Below, in pieces: positions 30,983 to 42,473 of a stretch of 64,000 nt of DNA. Origin of the DNA: Cherax quadricarinatus (Eukaryota; Arthropoda; Malacostraca; Decapoda; Parastacidae); contig NC_091372.1 of assembly GCF_038502225.1 (NCBI RefSeq), positions 2,311,155 to 2,375,154 of the forward strand. Reading direction: 5' to 3'. Below the pieces are notes generated by a model, which was not told where the DNA came from, searched no databases, and was given only the letters and a program-made list of their open reading frames with translations. Made by a program: the position numbers and the translations under genes. Each line of letters opens with the position of its first letter. Within the stretch, counting starts at the first letter, position 1.

Positions 30983-32573
30983 CCAAAACTTTTATTCCTC
31001 CATGCTTGCAAGAATAACTTAAACTATCAGGGGAAATGAAATGGGTATTAAAGAAAACGGAGGGTTCAATTCCTGCTCCGCTCAAACTGTAAATAAACCA
31101 GAGGGCTCGATCCCTGCTTCAATTAAACAATATGTATTAATTAAAACGAAGGGTTCTGTGCCGACTCCGAGCAAACAGTAAGTAGAATGGGGTCACTTGA
31201 CCATCCAATCTTCTCACCAACAAATCAAGAGTGTCCTATGACAGTTCCCTTGATATAATAAAGAGCTCAATGAAACAAATTGTTGCTGGAAAATCTCGGG
31301 TCCCTAGAGTCTAATCCTCCAAAGTGTTTCAAGCTCACACAAAAATAGATGGCAGAATTAACTAGTATTCCTGCCTTGACTTACAATAAATTGAGACCAT
31401 AACAATCACCAAATCTTTTAAATACCTGTACTGTAGTCCTACCCCAGAGAATGATTACTCATGGCTGGTGGTAACCGTCTGTGGTATGCGGCGTTGAAGT
31501 TCCAATGGTAGATTCGAGATGGAGTTGAATCTTGATTCAGTAGAGTTGATCCTGGCAAGGTCGCCACTTGTGAAGGCTTACTCAGCCCTGTAATAACTTC
31601 AGACAGTATTACCAAGGCTGGCTCCTCCTCAGGAAAATTAATGAATAGAAAAAGAAATAATAACAGACAAACATAAACACTTTATAGAAAATATAAAATA
31701 TAAAACACTTAAATTTGAAATATTAATCCTACATTAAAGAAAATGAAAAATATAAATGATAACTGAATTCAATGCTAATATAAAACTTGGGTGTCTGGTG
31801 TTGGTGACACTGCGTGTTGTTGAAATCGTAGCCGTTGCTGATGATGGGGGGGGGATCGCAGGTGTTGGTTACAACCCACCGGTTTGTTCTTCACAGTATA
31901 GCCGTGAGTATTCTATCCCATTGACAGGAAAGCAGGTTCTTTACCACTGCAATGATGAGGGGTTACGTCTTGCAATTTCATACAGGTGCACAGGTAATTA
32001 AATCCAAAAAGGGGAAGTCTCAGGACGTTAGTCCATCTCCATCAGTTCTACTCGTTAATTGGCAGGTGACCCTCTCTGTCATCCAAGCTGGAAAGATAGA
32101 CAGGTTACCCACTGCTTAAGAAATCACTCTCCATGATAAGTACAATACCTAAAAGGCATGGTGATTATTACAACAGTCAACTTAGAGCAAGACTGAAAGG
32201 ACTAAGTTTATTATTGGTCAAAAGTGAAGCTTTCAACCAATAAATCCACTAGAATACAAGGCAGGCATGTACTTACAGTAGTGGTGGGAGCTGTGAGTCT
32301 AGTGATTACTGTTTGGACCGGAGCCCCACACGTCACCTTTGGGGGGGGGCGGGAAGAAGGAGGGGAAGGGATAGCGGGAGCTAGACTGACCCTACCTTAA
32401 CAAGCAGCCGGCAGTCAAGCTATCACTTTAGGGGTGGGAGAAAAAAGACAGGAATAGCGGGAGCTTGACTTACCCTACCTTAACCCTTTGACTGTTTCCG
32501 ACGTATAAATACGTCTTACGAGCCAATGTTTCTGACGTATTTATACGCACAAATTCTAGCGGCTTCAAATCGA

Positions 32574-35500
32574 ATCAAACAGTTACTGTAATTACTACAC
32601 TGCAGAACAATCAAAGGCACTTCTCAGTGCCAACAACAACATAACTATCTTTAACTACAATATCAGATCTTTAAGCAAGCATTACGATGACCTCATAGCA
32701 TTACTAAATTCCTTACATGCCAATATGTCCATCATTACACTAACTGAAACCTGGCTAAAGCCTGATACTACAGATGTCTATACCATTCCTGGTTACACAG
32801 CCATACACAACTGTAGGCCAGACCAACAAGGGGGTGGCACAGCCATATACTACTCAGACCAACTAGAATGTATCACTAATACTTGCACAAGAGATGAACA
32901 TGGGGAATATATAATAGCCAAATTCAAATCCAAATACCTACAAAAACCTCTCACATTGATAAACATCTACAGAGTTCCACAGTCAAACATTAGCCAATTT
33001 AGTCAAAACCTAGGAAGTATGATAACTGATGCACGCATGAACAAAGATCACTTACTACTCTCAGGTGACTTCAATATAAATCTCCTGCAAGACCAGGACC
33101 CACACGTTACTGAATTCACAAACACAATGAGTAACTGTATGTTGCTACCAACAGTAACAAAACCTACAAGAGTTACAGAGACTAGTGTTTCCCTACTTGA
33201 CCACATCTGGACCAACACCATATCCCCTTTAAAATCAGGCATAATTACAGATAATACCACAGACCACTACCCTACTTTCCTCATAACAACTCTTGGTAAA
33301 TTACCCCAAGACACTACTAAAGTCACCTTCAGACTTCACAATGAGGCAGCCATTAATAACTTCACAACAGCATTAGCAAACATTGATTGGCACACTGAGC
33401 TAGAAATCAATACAGATATTGACGAATGTATTAATAATTTTCTAAAAAAGACTCAATACCTCTATAACAAGCACTGCCCTAAAAAAACTAAGCAGATGAC
33501 AGCTAAGAGACTGAACAGTCCCTGGCTAACACCCAGCATTCTCAAATCCATAAATACAAAACACCAATATGAAAAACAGTACAGAATGGGTCACATAACC
33601 AGAGACCAAACAAAACGTTACTCGTCAATCCTAACCAGCCTGATAAGAAGGGCAAAAAAATTGTATTATGAGAACAGATTATCCAACTTACGAGGTGATA
33701 TAAAAAAGACCTGGAAAACCCTATCAGAAATTCTGGGAACAAAAAAGATATCACGAAATAGCGAAATAAAATTAGCAAAATCAGATGAACCCCAACTCCC
33801 ACCAACAGAAACAGCAAACAGACTCAATGATTTCTTCTCCACTATAGGACAAAACCTTGCCAATAAAATCCCAAGCTCAGATACCCCACCAAATGACTAC
33901 CTCACCGGCAACTACCCGAACACACTGTTCCTAGCTCCGACTAACCCATACGAAGTCTCCCTTATTATCAACGCACTAAAAAACAAGGCAGGAGATTTAA
34001 ATACCTTACCACCCTTTATATACAAAAAAGTGTCACAAGTGCTATCACCAATCATTGCAACACTCTTTAACAAATCCATTGAATCCTCCACCTTCCCTAC
34101 AGTACTCAAAATAACAAGGGTCACCCCGATCCACAAAGGAGGAGACCAAACAGAGTTGAATAACTATAGGCCAATATCCAACTTACACCCTCTCTCAAAA
34201 ATCTTCGAAAAATTAATTCATAAACGAATCTACTCCTACCTTATCTCCCAAAACATACTCAACCCCTGCCAATTTGGATTCAGGCCTAATAAAAATACTA
34301 ATGATGCTATTATACACATGCTAGAACATATATACACTGCAATAGAGAAAAAAGAAGTCCCACTGGGGATCTTCATTGACTTACGTAAAGCTTTTGATAC
34401 AGTTGACCATGACTTGCTCCACGTAAAATTATCACACTATGGTATAAGAGGGCACTCCCTCAACTACCTCAAGTCATACCTCAGCAACAGAAGCCAATAT
34501 GTGTACGCAAATGGGGCAAACTCTTCTGCACAACCAATTACAGTTGGTGTCCCACAGGGAAGTGTCCTTGGCCCTCTTCTCTTTCTCCTATACATAAATG
34601 ACCTACCAAATGCTTCTCAATTACTCAAACCCACACTATTTGCTGATGACACAACATACGTCTTCTCCCACCCGAGCCCAGTCACGCTAGCCAATACTGT
34701 AAATACCGAATTACAGAAAATATCTACCTGGATGAGTACTAACAAACTTACACTAAACATTGACAAAACCTACTTCATTCAGTTTGGTAACAGAGCTACA
34801 GATGTCCCTCTTAACATAATGATAAACGGATCACCTATCACAAAGCTAACAGAGGGAAAATTCTTAGGAATCCACCTTGATAATAGACTCAAATTTCATA
34901 CACATATACAACAAATTTCTAAGAAAATTTCCAAGACTGTAGGCATACTATCGAAGATACGGTACTATGCTCCACAGTCAGCCCTCCTGGCCCTATATCA
35001 CTCTCTTATTTACCCCTATCTCACCTATGGAATTTGTGCATGGGGCTCAACAACAAGTAACCATCTCAGACCACTAATTACCCAACAAAAGGCTGCAGTT
35101 AGAATGATAACAAATTCTCACTACAGGCAGCACACTCCACCAATATTCAATACACTCAACCTACTCACCATACAAAACATCCATACTTATTACTGCACCT
35201 ATTACATACATAGAACACTCAACTCTGATATTAACCCTCCCCTCAAACATCTCCTTGCCAACCTCAACAGAACACATGACCATAACACAAGGCACAGATC
35301 ACTCTTTGATATTCCTCGTGTCCATCTCACGCTATGCAAAAACTCAATGCACATAAAAGGCCCTAAAATCTGGAATTCATTACCTGTTAATATAAAAGAA
35401 ACACTACCTGTTTATAAATTCAAGTCTCTTCTCAAAGATCACTTACTCACCCAAAACCAAATAAATACTGAATAACTGAACCTTATAAATTGTATATCTT

Positions 35501-35825
35501 AAATGTTTCTCACAATTATATCACATAAATGTTAAACCTAAAACCCAATCTAACTTTATTATTTTTTAAATTCACTACCTAACAGAATACTCCATTCTAC
35601 TGAATTTACAACAACGCATGCAACCATATGACCTGTCTTTGTAATACTCACTTGTGCTTTATAGTAATCAGTTTACATTAATGTTTTTCACTGATTTCAT
35701 CATTGCTTAGTTAATCTTAAGTTAATTTTAAGCCAGCCCGTAATGCTATGCATAGTATAAGTGGCTTTGGCATGCTGCTCTTATCTGTATTTTTTTTTTG
35801 TACCTCTGTAAGTGTGCTCAAATTA

Positions 35826-35860
<35 letters not shown>

Positions 35861-35862
35861 AA
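32574..35862 (+). mobile_element. CR1-group LINE inside the piggyBac leader
   Basis: Starts within or just before the endonuclease domain (no ORF1), so it is 5' truncated, and ends with about nine AAATA units at 35824-35862. The leader of the piggyBac resumes with GGCCTGATAGGCCTACACGG. A target duplication is not obvious. The 3' UTR is the same as the fragment at 22212-22548. Confidence 0.8.
32638..35475 (+). CDS. LINE ORF2: APE endonuclease and reverse transcriptase, intact frame
   Basis: The uninterrupted frame is open from before ATG 32725 (the domain starts at NITIFNYNIRSLSKHYDDL, about 32638), with 916 codons from that ATG to the stop at 35475. Endonuclease residues: LTETWLKP, LSGDFNINLL, LDHIWTN and TDHYPTFLI. 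Reverse transcriptase: NNYRPISNLHPLSKIFEKL, LGIFIDLRKAFDTVDHD, VPQGSVLGPLLFLLYINDLP, PTLFADDTTYVFSH (catalytic box). C-terminus: HNTRHRSLFDIPRVHL and GPKIWNSLP. No RNase H, so CR1/L2/Daphne-type. It is the best-preserved LINE protein in the window, but lacks ORF1 and the 5' UTR. Confidence 0.85.
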   Translation, partial: NITIFNYNIRSLSKHYDDLIALLNSLHANMSIITLTETWLKPDTTDVYTIPGYTAIHNCRPDQQGGGTAIYYSDQLECITNTCTRDEHGEYIIAKFKSKYLQKPLTLINIYRVPQSNISQFSQNLGSMITDARMNKDHLLLSGDFNINLLQDQDPHVTEFTNTMSNCMLLPTVTKPTRVTETSVSLLDHIWTNTISPLKSGIITDNTTDHYPTFLITTLGKLPQDTTKVTFRLHNEAAINNFTTALANIDWHTELEINTDIDECINNFLKKTQYLYNKHCPKKTKQMTAKRLNSPWLTPSILKSINTKHQYEKQYRMGHITRDQTKRYSSILTSLIRRAKKLYYENRLSNLRGDIKKTWKTLSEILGTKKISRNSEIKLAKSDEPQLPPTETANRLNDFFSTIGQNLANKIPSSDTPPNDYLTGNYPNTLFLAPTNPYEVSLIINALKNKAGDLNTLPPFIYKKVSQVLSPIIATLFNKSIESSTFPTVLKITRVTPIHKGGDQTELNNYRPISNLHPLSKIFEKLIHKRIYSYLISQNILNPCQFGFRPNKNTNDAIIHMLEHIYTAIEKKEVPLGIFIDLRKAFDTVDHDLLHVKLSHYGIRGHSLNYLKSYLSNRSQYVYANGANSSAQPITVGVPQGSVLGPLLFLLYINDLPNASQLLKPTLFADDTTYVFSHPSPVTLANTVNTELQKISTWMSTNKLTLNIDKTYFIQFGNRATDVPLNIMINGSPITKLTEGKFLGIHLDNRLKFHTHIQQISKKISKTVGILSKIRYYAPQSALLALYHSLIYPYLTYGICAWGSTTSNHLRPLITQQKAAVRMITNSHYRQHTPPIFNTLNLLTIQNIHTYYCTYYIHRTLNSDINPPLKHLLANLNRTHDHNTRHRSLFDIPRVHLTLCKNSMHIKGPKIWNSLPVNIKETLPVYKFKSLLKDHLLTQNQINTE

Positions 35863-35980
35863 GGCCTGATAGGCCTACACGGGAGAGAATGGGTCTCAGT
35901 GGTCGGTGTGCACCCTGTGAAAAAAATCTGGGACCTAGCGGTGCGTTGTGGGAACGCCATGTTGTCAGTCCATTTTCACC

Positions 35981-38210
35981 ATGCCTCTCGGTAAGAAGTT
36001 CCTTACTCCTCGGCGGATTGGAGGTCTTTTGTTCCCAAGTGATAGCTCTAACAGCGATGAAAGTGTCAGTGACAGTGAATTCAAGGGTTTTCAAGTGAGT
36101 GTTACCGAAAAAAGTGCCCAGGATAACGTAAATAGTGACGAAAACCCAGATGACCCACAACCTTCGACCTCTGGTGCTGTGCCGGCTTGTTCACGTTCAC
36201 GTTCGCCTGTACCAGGACGAAAGAGGAAACTTATTTGGTCGTGTACAACACCCTGATGATAGCAGTGATAGTGATAGTGATAGTGATAGTGATAGTGATT
36301 TCAAAGTCATTGAAAGCAGTTCTAGTGACAGTGAGAGTGAATATTCCCCAGTGAAGCGCCAGTATGTACGACGTAGCATGCGGTCTGGTAGTGTTTCATA
36401 TGTTGTTCCAAGGGGAAGGAGAAACTCTGGGAGCACATCCCGTGGCCCAACACCACGACCTGATAGTGAAGATGACGATATTGTAACGATGGGTATGAAT
36501 GGTGACAGTGAGGGAGGAGGCAGTGGTGGTGATAGTGAGGGTGGCACGGCCCATGTGGCACCATCACCGGGCCACGCTACTAGCCACGCGGCTGACTCAG
36601 CAGACCAACCAGCCTCACCCTACCCCACACTGCCACAACCTGCACCACCACAACCTGCACAGCCACAACCACAGCCACAACCACGGTACAATATCCAGAC
36701 CCCACCAGCAGACCGCATCTGGGATTGGCAGGACGGTGACGAGTTTGTTCCCAGTCCCCATGACTTTGATGAAACACAAAGTGGAATAAAGCCATCTTGT
36801 CCACTTGGGAACAATGCCAGTGAACTGGACTGCTTTGAGTTATTCTTCGATGAACCCCTGATGGACATCATTGTCAGGGAAACCAACACATACTGTGAAT
36901 ACACCATGGCAAATACAATTCTCTCACCAAAATCACGGCTACACAAGTGGAAGGAGACAACTGTGGCAGAGATGTACCTGTTTTTTGCCACAATAATGCT
37001 TATGCCACATGTGTATAAGCACACTGTCACCACATACTGGACAACAGATCGCCTGATTTCAACTCCAGGTTTTAGTGACATTATAGGTGTCAGTCGTTTC
37101 CTGATACTGTTGCGTATGTTACACTTTTCAGACAAAACCAGGCCTGACAGAAGCGACAGGTTATATAAGATAAGAAAGTGCTGCATGTATTTTTATCCCT
37201 TCAGGAAGCTTGTTATTGATGAGTCCTTGATTTTATTCAAAGGAAGACTCTCATTCAAGCAATATATACCAAGCAAGAGGAAACGCTTTGGTATAAAGCT
37301 ATTTGTACTGTGTGATTGCAGAAGTGGTCTTGTTTTAGATATTATTGTGTACACTGGCAGTAATACTTTGAGAGATACCATGAAGTTATTGGGTATCTCT
37401 GGTGATGTGGTTCGAACAATGATGGAACCATATCTTGGTAAGGGGCATATGTTATTTACTGATAACTGGTACACAAGCCCCTTACTCAGTGATTTCTTGC
37501 GAGTGAACTTGACAGACGTGTGTGGCACAGTGCGTGGTAATCGCAAACATATGCCAAGGTTCGACGCTGGCACTCGCAGAGGTGAGGTGCAAGCCTTTGC
37601 TGCCAATGACATCATGGCATTTCGGTGGCATGACAAACGTGATGTCACATTGTTGACATCAGTTCACACAAACGAAATGGTACCCAGTGGCAGGGACAAC
37701 AGAGAGACCAATGAACCCATTCTAAAGCCTGCAGCTGTCATGGACTACAACCTCAATATGCGCTTAGTGGACAAATGTGACATGCAGATTGGGTTTGCAG
37801 ACTGTGTACGCAAGAGTTATAAGTGGTATATCAAACTTTTTTTCCATCTTGTTGATATCTCTATGCTAAATGCTTATAACATATACAAGTTGAAGACCAA
37901 CAAAACACCAAAATATGGTGAATTTTGCCTGTCAGTAATCAGACAAATAATTGCAAAGTACAAAGGAGCAACTCCTGCAATAGACCAGCGCCCACAGACG
38001 TCATCTCGTTTGAGGCCTGGTGATCACTACCCCATACAACTGCCTCCTACTACTGCCAAGAAAAATGCTCATAAGAGGTGTTATGTATGTATGCATACCA
38101 CAAAACGCCCACAAACACGCAGAGACACTCGTTTTATGTGTGAGGAGTGTGAAGTGCCCCTCTGCATATACCCATGTTTCAAAGAGTTCCACAAGCTGCA
38201 GCAGTTCTAG
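35981..38210 (+). pseudogene. piggyBac transposase, nearly intact (one frameshift)
   Basis: Starts at ATG 35981 (MPLGKKFLTPRRIGG) with an acidic Ser/Asp-rich N-terminus. The first frame ends at a TGA at 36254-36256, and the rest continues in another frame from about 36225, so a single-base change near 36225-36235 is likely. The main frame has the DSDSDSD run (36257-36300), the core start NASELDCFELFFDEPLMDII, and the catalytic Asp motifs KLVIDESLILFKG, MLFTDNWYTSPLL and VMDYNLNMRLVDKCDMQIG. The C-terminal cysteine-rich domain reads CYVCMHTTKRPQ, FMCEECEVPLCIYPCF. All three Asp positions are kept. Confidence 0.85.
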
Positions 38211-38769
38211 GAACGTGGTTAGTGACTGTACATATGTATATATATTATGGAACAATAGTAATAAACATTGTTTTGTATTGTTTGTTTGTGTAAACAAAGT
38301 GTATACACAAACTAATAGTGATAAAGTTTGTTCTGTTATTGTGTTGTAAATAATGAGTGTATATTTGAACAATGCACCTTACATTGGTCTCACAGGCCAC
38401 ATAAGTTACCTGGAAAAGAAAAATATTGAAAAATGCAAGAAACCTTTGAATTAGAGTAAATAAAAGAATACCGGGTGGGCGGCAGTCGCCGCTGTTGCCG
38501 TACGCACGTCAATTTCTGCAAACTTTGCGGCTCTATATCTCGGTAAGTACTGATGGCAAAAATTTTTTTTTAGGCTTAAAACACTAGTAAAAATATTCCT
38601 AACATTTTCATAAGAAAAAATAATTTTTTTTTTCGAATATTTGGCGACATAGAATGACAGTTTCAGAGAGGGCCCTGAAACAGTCAAAGGGTTAAGAAGT
38701 AGCCGGCAATGAAAGTATTGTTACTATATACTCCCTCGCTACTCCTATCTATTGAACTTTTCCTTCACA

Positions 38770-39170
38770 ACATCCTTTCAATTTTGATACCACTGGTAGT
38801 GTCATCCTGCCTGAATGTTCTATAACATATGCCCTAAGTAAAGAGAAACAATTCTGGAACATGTGTAATGCATATTCGGCAGGCTGGCTTGTTGGGTGGC
38901 CGGCTGGCTGGCTGGTTGGTTGGCTGATTTGCTTTGGCTGTCTGTGTCTCCTTCTGTCTTTCTGTTTCTATCTCTGTATCTGCATCTGTCTGTGTCTCTT
39001 TCTCTGTCTCTGTCTGTCTCTATCTCACTGGTACACATAAATACAGTTAGGTGTAAATTACCTAGGATAAATTACCTAGGTGTAAATTACCTAAGATAAC
39101 CCAAAAAATCCAGACGAAGTGCTATACTATGCTTGTAGATATAAGGCATAATAAGCATGACTAGCAAGTA
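38770..39170. repeat. Simple repeats and a SINE tail
   Basis: (GGCT)n around 38882-38935, a pyrimidine-rich TCTGTCTC array to about 39020, and tandem GTGTAAATTACCTAGGAT units (39043-39090) leading to AAGATAACCC, the tail of the decapod-type SINE. No coding signal. Confidence 0.65.
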
Positions 39171-39789
39171 CAGTGGACCCTCAGTTCTTGTGTTTACTCC
39201 ATTCCAAAGAGACCATTGAAAACTGAAACCATTTTTCCCATAAGAAATAATGTAAATCCAATTAATCCGTTCCAGACACCTAGGAGTATTAACAAAAAAA
39301 TTTTTTTTTTACCTTAATGATAGATTTACATGCACAAAAGAAAGAACATTCAACATGACACTTAGTTTTATTGAAGACTATTGTTGGTGGATGGAAGACA
39401 GGGAGGAAGGGAGAGGGAAGAGAGGTTATTCTTTGGAAGGGAAATCCCCCTCCATAAAAACTCTAGGTACCAAGTCCTTATCTGGGGTCACTTCCCTTCT
39501 TTGTTTTTTAATGCCACTAGGACCAGCTTGAGAGTCACTTGACCCCTGTTGCACAGAATATCTCTCCAGATAGGTCTGTTTCTAGCATCTCTTTAAGATT
39601 TGCCTAAAATGGGACATGGCACTGTCATTGTAAAAGTTGCCAGCATGGATTGCAACAGCTTTCTCAGGGTGATGTTCCTTCACAAATGAATGCACCCAAC
39701 TCCACATTGCACAAATCTCCTTAATCTCTGAAGAAGGCACCTTCTTCCATCTCTCTTCCTCCTCTTCTGAAGCAGTTTTCTGAGCTGTG

Positions 39790-40513
39790 AACATGACTCA
39801 CGAAATCGTAATGACACGATTGCAAACAAACCATACCACGGGCGGGATTAAACCCGCGGTCAGAGAGTCTCAAAACTCCAGATCATTGTGTTAGCCACTG
39901 GACCAGCTAGCCACAATAAGATTTGTCCGACTAGGTATATTTCTACACCATAGGAAGGTTAGCATAGGCACCACTGTGACCACAAATGCAAGTTTTTACA
40001 GACGAATCTCCAGTCATGTTGACAGCATTGAGCTAGAGTTCATCATGGCTACGCTAGCTGGAGATTTGTCTGTAAACACTTGCATTTGTGGTCACACTGG
40101 TGCCTATGCTAACCTTCCTATGGTGTAGAAATATACCTAGTTGGACGAATCTTATTGTGGCTAGCTGGTCCAGTGGCTAACGCGACGGTGTGGAGTTTTG
40201 AGACTCTCTGACAGCAGGTTCAATCCCACTCGTGGTATGGTTTGTTTGCAATCGTGTCATTACGATTTCGTGAGTCAGGTTGACAGCATTGAGGGGACTT
40301 GAGCTAGAGTTCATACGGCCATGCTAGCTGGAGATTCGTCTGTAAAAACTTGCATTTGTGGTCACAGTGGTTGCCTATGCTAACCTTCCTATGGTGTAGA
40401 AATATACCTAGTTGGACGAATCTTATTGTGGCTAGCTGGTCCAGTGGCTAACGCGACAGTCTGGAGTTTTGAGACTCTCTGACCGCGGGTTCAATCCCGC
40501 CCGTGGTATGGTT
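39790..40513. mobile_element. Composite tRNA-like retroposon, three units, 14-bp target duplication
   Basis: TTTTCTGAGCTGTG flanks it at 39776-39789 and 40514-40527, so the 724 bp entered as one retroposed insertion or grew afterwards. It contains three copies of a tRNA-like unit: minus at 39833-39914, plus at 40156-40237 and plus at 40428-40510. Each has TGGTCCAGTGGCTAACGC (A-box-like) and a GGTTCAATCC or close variant (B-box-like). A shared upstream region runs from TAGCTGGAGATTCGTCTGTA to GGACGAATC. The first and second units form a long inverted repeat. Confidence 0.75.
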
Positions 40514-40828
40514 TTTTCTGAGCTGTGGTCTGTTGCTGTTGCAGATGAAGCTCTTGCAGCTCATCAATGGTTAGTTCTTGATTGTGGTCCTTCACCAACT
40601 CTTCCACATCCTGGCCACTCACATCCAACCCCATGGAATTCTGCAACACCACAATAGATTGCACAACTGGCATAGGGTTGTCAGGGTCAGCCTCAAACCC
40701 ATCAAAATCTTTGTTGAGGACACAGTCTGGCCACAATTTTCTCCAAGCAGAGTTCATCGTCCTGGAAGTCACTCCCTGCCAGGCCTTATCTATAAGGCTA
40801 ATGTAATGGAAAATGCTGAAGTGATCTC

Positions 40829-41902
40829 TGTGAGGGAAAAGTTCAATAGATAGGAGTAGAGAGGGAGTATATAGTAACAAAAGTTTCATTGCCGGCTACT
40901 TGTTAAGGTAGGGTAAGTCAAGCTCCCGTTATTCCTGCCTTTTTTCCCCTCCCCGAAAGTGATAGTTTCATTGCCAGCTACTTGTTAAGGTAGGGTAAGT
41001 CAAGCTCCCGCTATTCCCGCCTTTTTTCCCCCACCCCGAAAGTGATAGTTTGACTGCTGGATGCTTGTTAAGGTAGGGTCAGTCTAGCTCCCGCTATCCC
41101 TTCCCCTCCTTCTCCCCCCCCCCCGAAAGGTGACGTGTGGTGCTCCGGTCCAAACAGTAATCACTAGACTCACAGCTCCCACCACTACTGTAAGTACATG
41201 CCTGCCTTGTATTCTAGTGGATTTATTGGTTGAAAGCTTCACTTTTGACCAATAATAAACTTAGTCCTTTCAGTCTTGCTCTAGGTTGACTGTTGTAATA
41301 ATCACCACATCTTTTAAGTATTGTACTTATCATGGAGAGTGATTTCTTAAGCAGTGGGTAACCTGTCTATCTTTCCAGCTTGGATGACAGAGAAGGTCAC
41401 CTGCCAATCAACGAGCAGAGCTGATGGAGATGGACTAACGTCCTGAGACTTCCCCTTTTTGGATTTAATTACCTGTGCACGTGTATGAAATTGCAGGACG
41501 TAACCCCTCATCATTGCAGCGGTAAAGAACCTGCTTTCCTGTCATCGGGATAGAATACTCAAGGCTATACTGTGAAGAACTAGCCAGTGGGTTGTAACCA
41601 ACACCTGCGACCCTCCCCCCCCATCATCGGCAACGGCTACGATTTCAACACTCAGTGTCACCAACACCAGACACCCCTATATATATCTTAGCGTTGAATT
41701 CAGTTATCATTTATATTTTTCATTTTTCATTTTCTTTAATGTAGGATTAATATTTCATATTTAAGTGTTTTATATTTTCTATATAATAAAGTGTTTATGT
41801 TTGTCTGTTATTATTTCTTTTTCTATTCACTAATTTTCCTGAGGAGGAGCCAGCCTTGGTAATACTGTCTGAAGTTGTTACTGGGCTGAGTAAGCCTTCA
41901 CA
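40829..41902 (+). repeat. 5' LTR of copy 2 (1074 bp)
   Basis: TGTGAGGG...CCTTCACA. It has two adjacent copies of an about 80-bp subrepeat (TTGCCGGCTACTTGTTAAGG type, 40888-41045), one more than the 3' LTR, and an about 40-bp segment near 41365-41400 that the 3' LTR lacks. Confidence 0.85.
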
Positions 41903-42473
41903 AGTGGCGACCTTGCCAGGATCAACTCTACTGAATCAAGATTCAACTCCATCTTGAATCTACCATTGGAACTTCAATGCTGCATACCACAGACGGTTAC
42001 CACCAGCCATGAGTAATCATTCTCTATGGTAGGACTACAGTACAGGTATTTAAAAGATTTGGTGATTGTTATAGTCTCAATTTATTGTAGGTCAAGTCAA
42101 TGCAGGAATACTAGTTAATTCTGTCATCTATTTTTGTGTGAGCTTGAAACACTTTGGAGGATTAGACTCTAGGGACCCGAGATTTTCCAGTGACAATTTG
42201 TTTCATTGAGCTCTTTATTATATCGAGGGAACTGTCATAGGACACTCTTGATTTGTTGGTGAGAAGATTGGATGGTCAAGTGACCCCATTCTACTTACTG
42301 TTTGCTCGGAGCCGGCATAGAACCCTTCGTTTTAATTAATACATATTGTTTAATTGAAGCAGGGATCGAGCCCTCTGGTTTATTTACAGTTTGAGCGGAG
42401 CAGGAATTGAACCCTTCGTTTTCTTTAATACCCGTTTCATTTCCCCTGATAGTTTAAGTTATTCTTGCAAAGT

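Larger units (their letters stand above)
32484..38691 (+). mobile_element. piggyBac transposon in the LTR of copy 1
   Basis: TTAA at 32480-32483 and 38692-38695 and inverted ends CCCTTTGACTGTTTC on both sides define the element. The left subterminal region has GACGTATAAATACGTC-type palindromes. It carries a 691-residue transposase frame at the right and a LINE insertion (about 32574-35862) in its 5' leader. Removing the LINE leaves about 2.9 kb, a normal size for this family. Confidence 0.9.
25984..38769 (-). mobile_element. Gmr1-like Gypsy LTR retrotransposon, copy 1
   Basis: Minus-strand element with 3' LTR 25984-26242, internal region 26243-31568 and 5' LTR 31569-38769 (interrupted by a piggyBac). 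LTR ends are TGTGAAGG on the plus strand, and ACAT follows and precedes the element (25980-25983, 38770-38773), a 4- to 5-bp duplication. Coding order on the minus strand is gag, protease, integrase, reverse transcriptase, RNase H, the reverse of normal Gypsy order and that reported for the Gmr1 clade. It shares all these with copy 2 at 40829. Confidence 0.85.
31569..38769 (-). repeat. 5' LTR of copy 1 (about 989 bp without the piggyBac)
   Basis: LTR sequence 31569-32483 and 38696-38769 matches the copy 2 LTR. The primer-binding-site position is at 31567 downward (complement of AGTGGCGACCTTGCCAGG, starting TGGCGACC just inside the LTR). The last bases read TTCACA where other LTR ends have CTCACA. 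Confidence 0.8.

Noticed and set aside
36257..36300. GATAGT microsatellite
   Set aside because: It is the coding Ser-Asp run of the piggyBac transposase N-terminus, common in this family.
39833..40510. Three possible tRNA genes
   Set aside because: The units lack a proper acceptor stem and have a 6-base T loop; they are SINE heads inside a retroposon with a target duplication.
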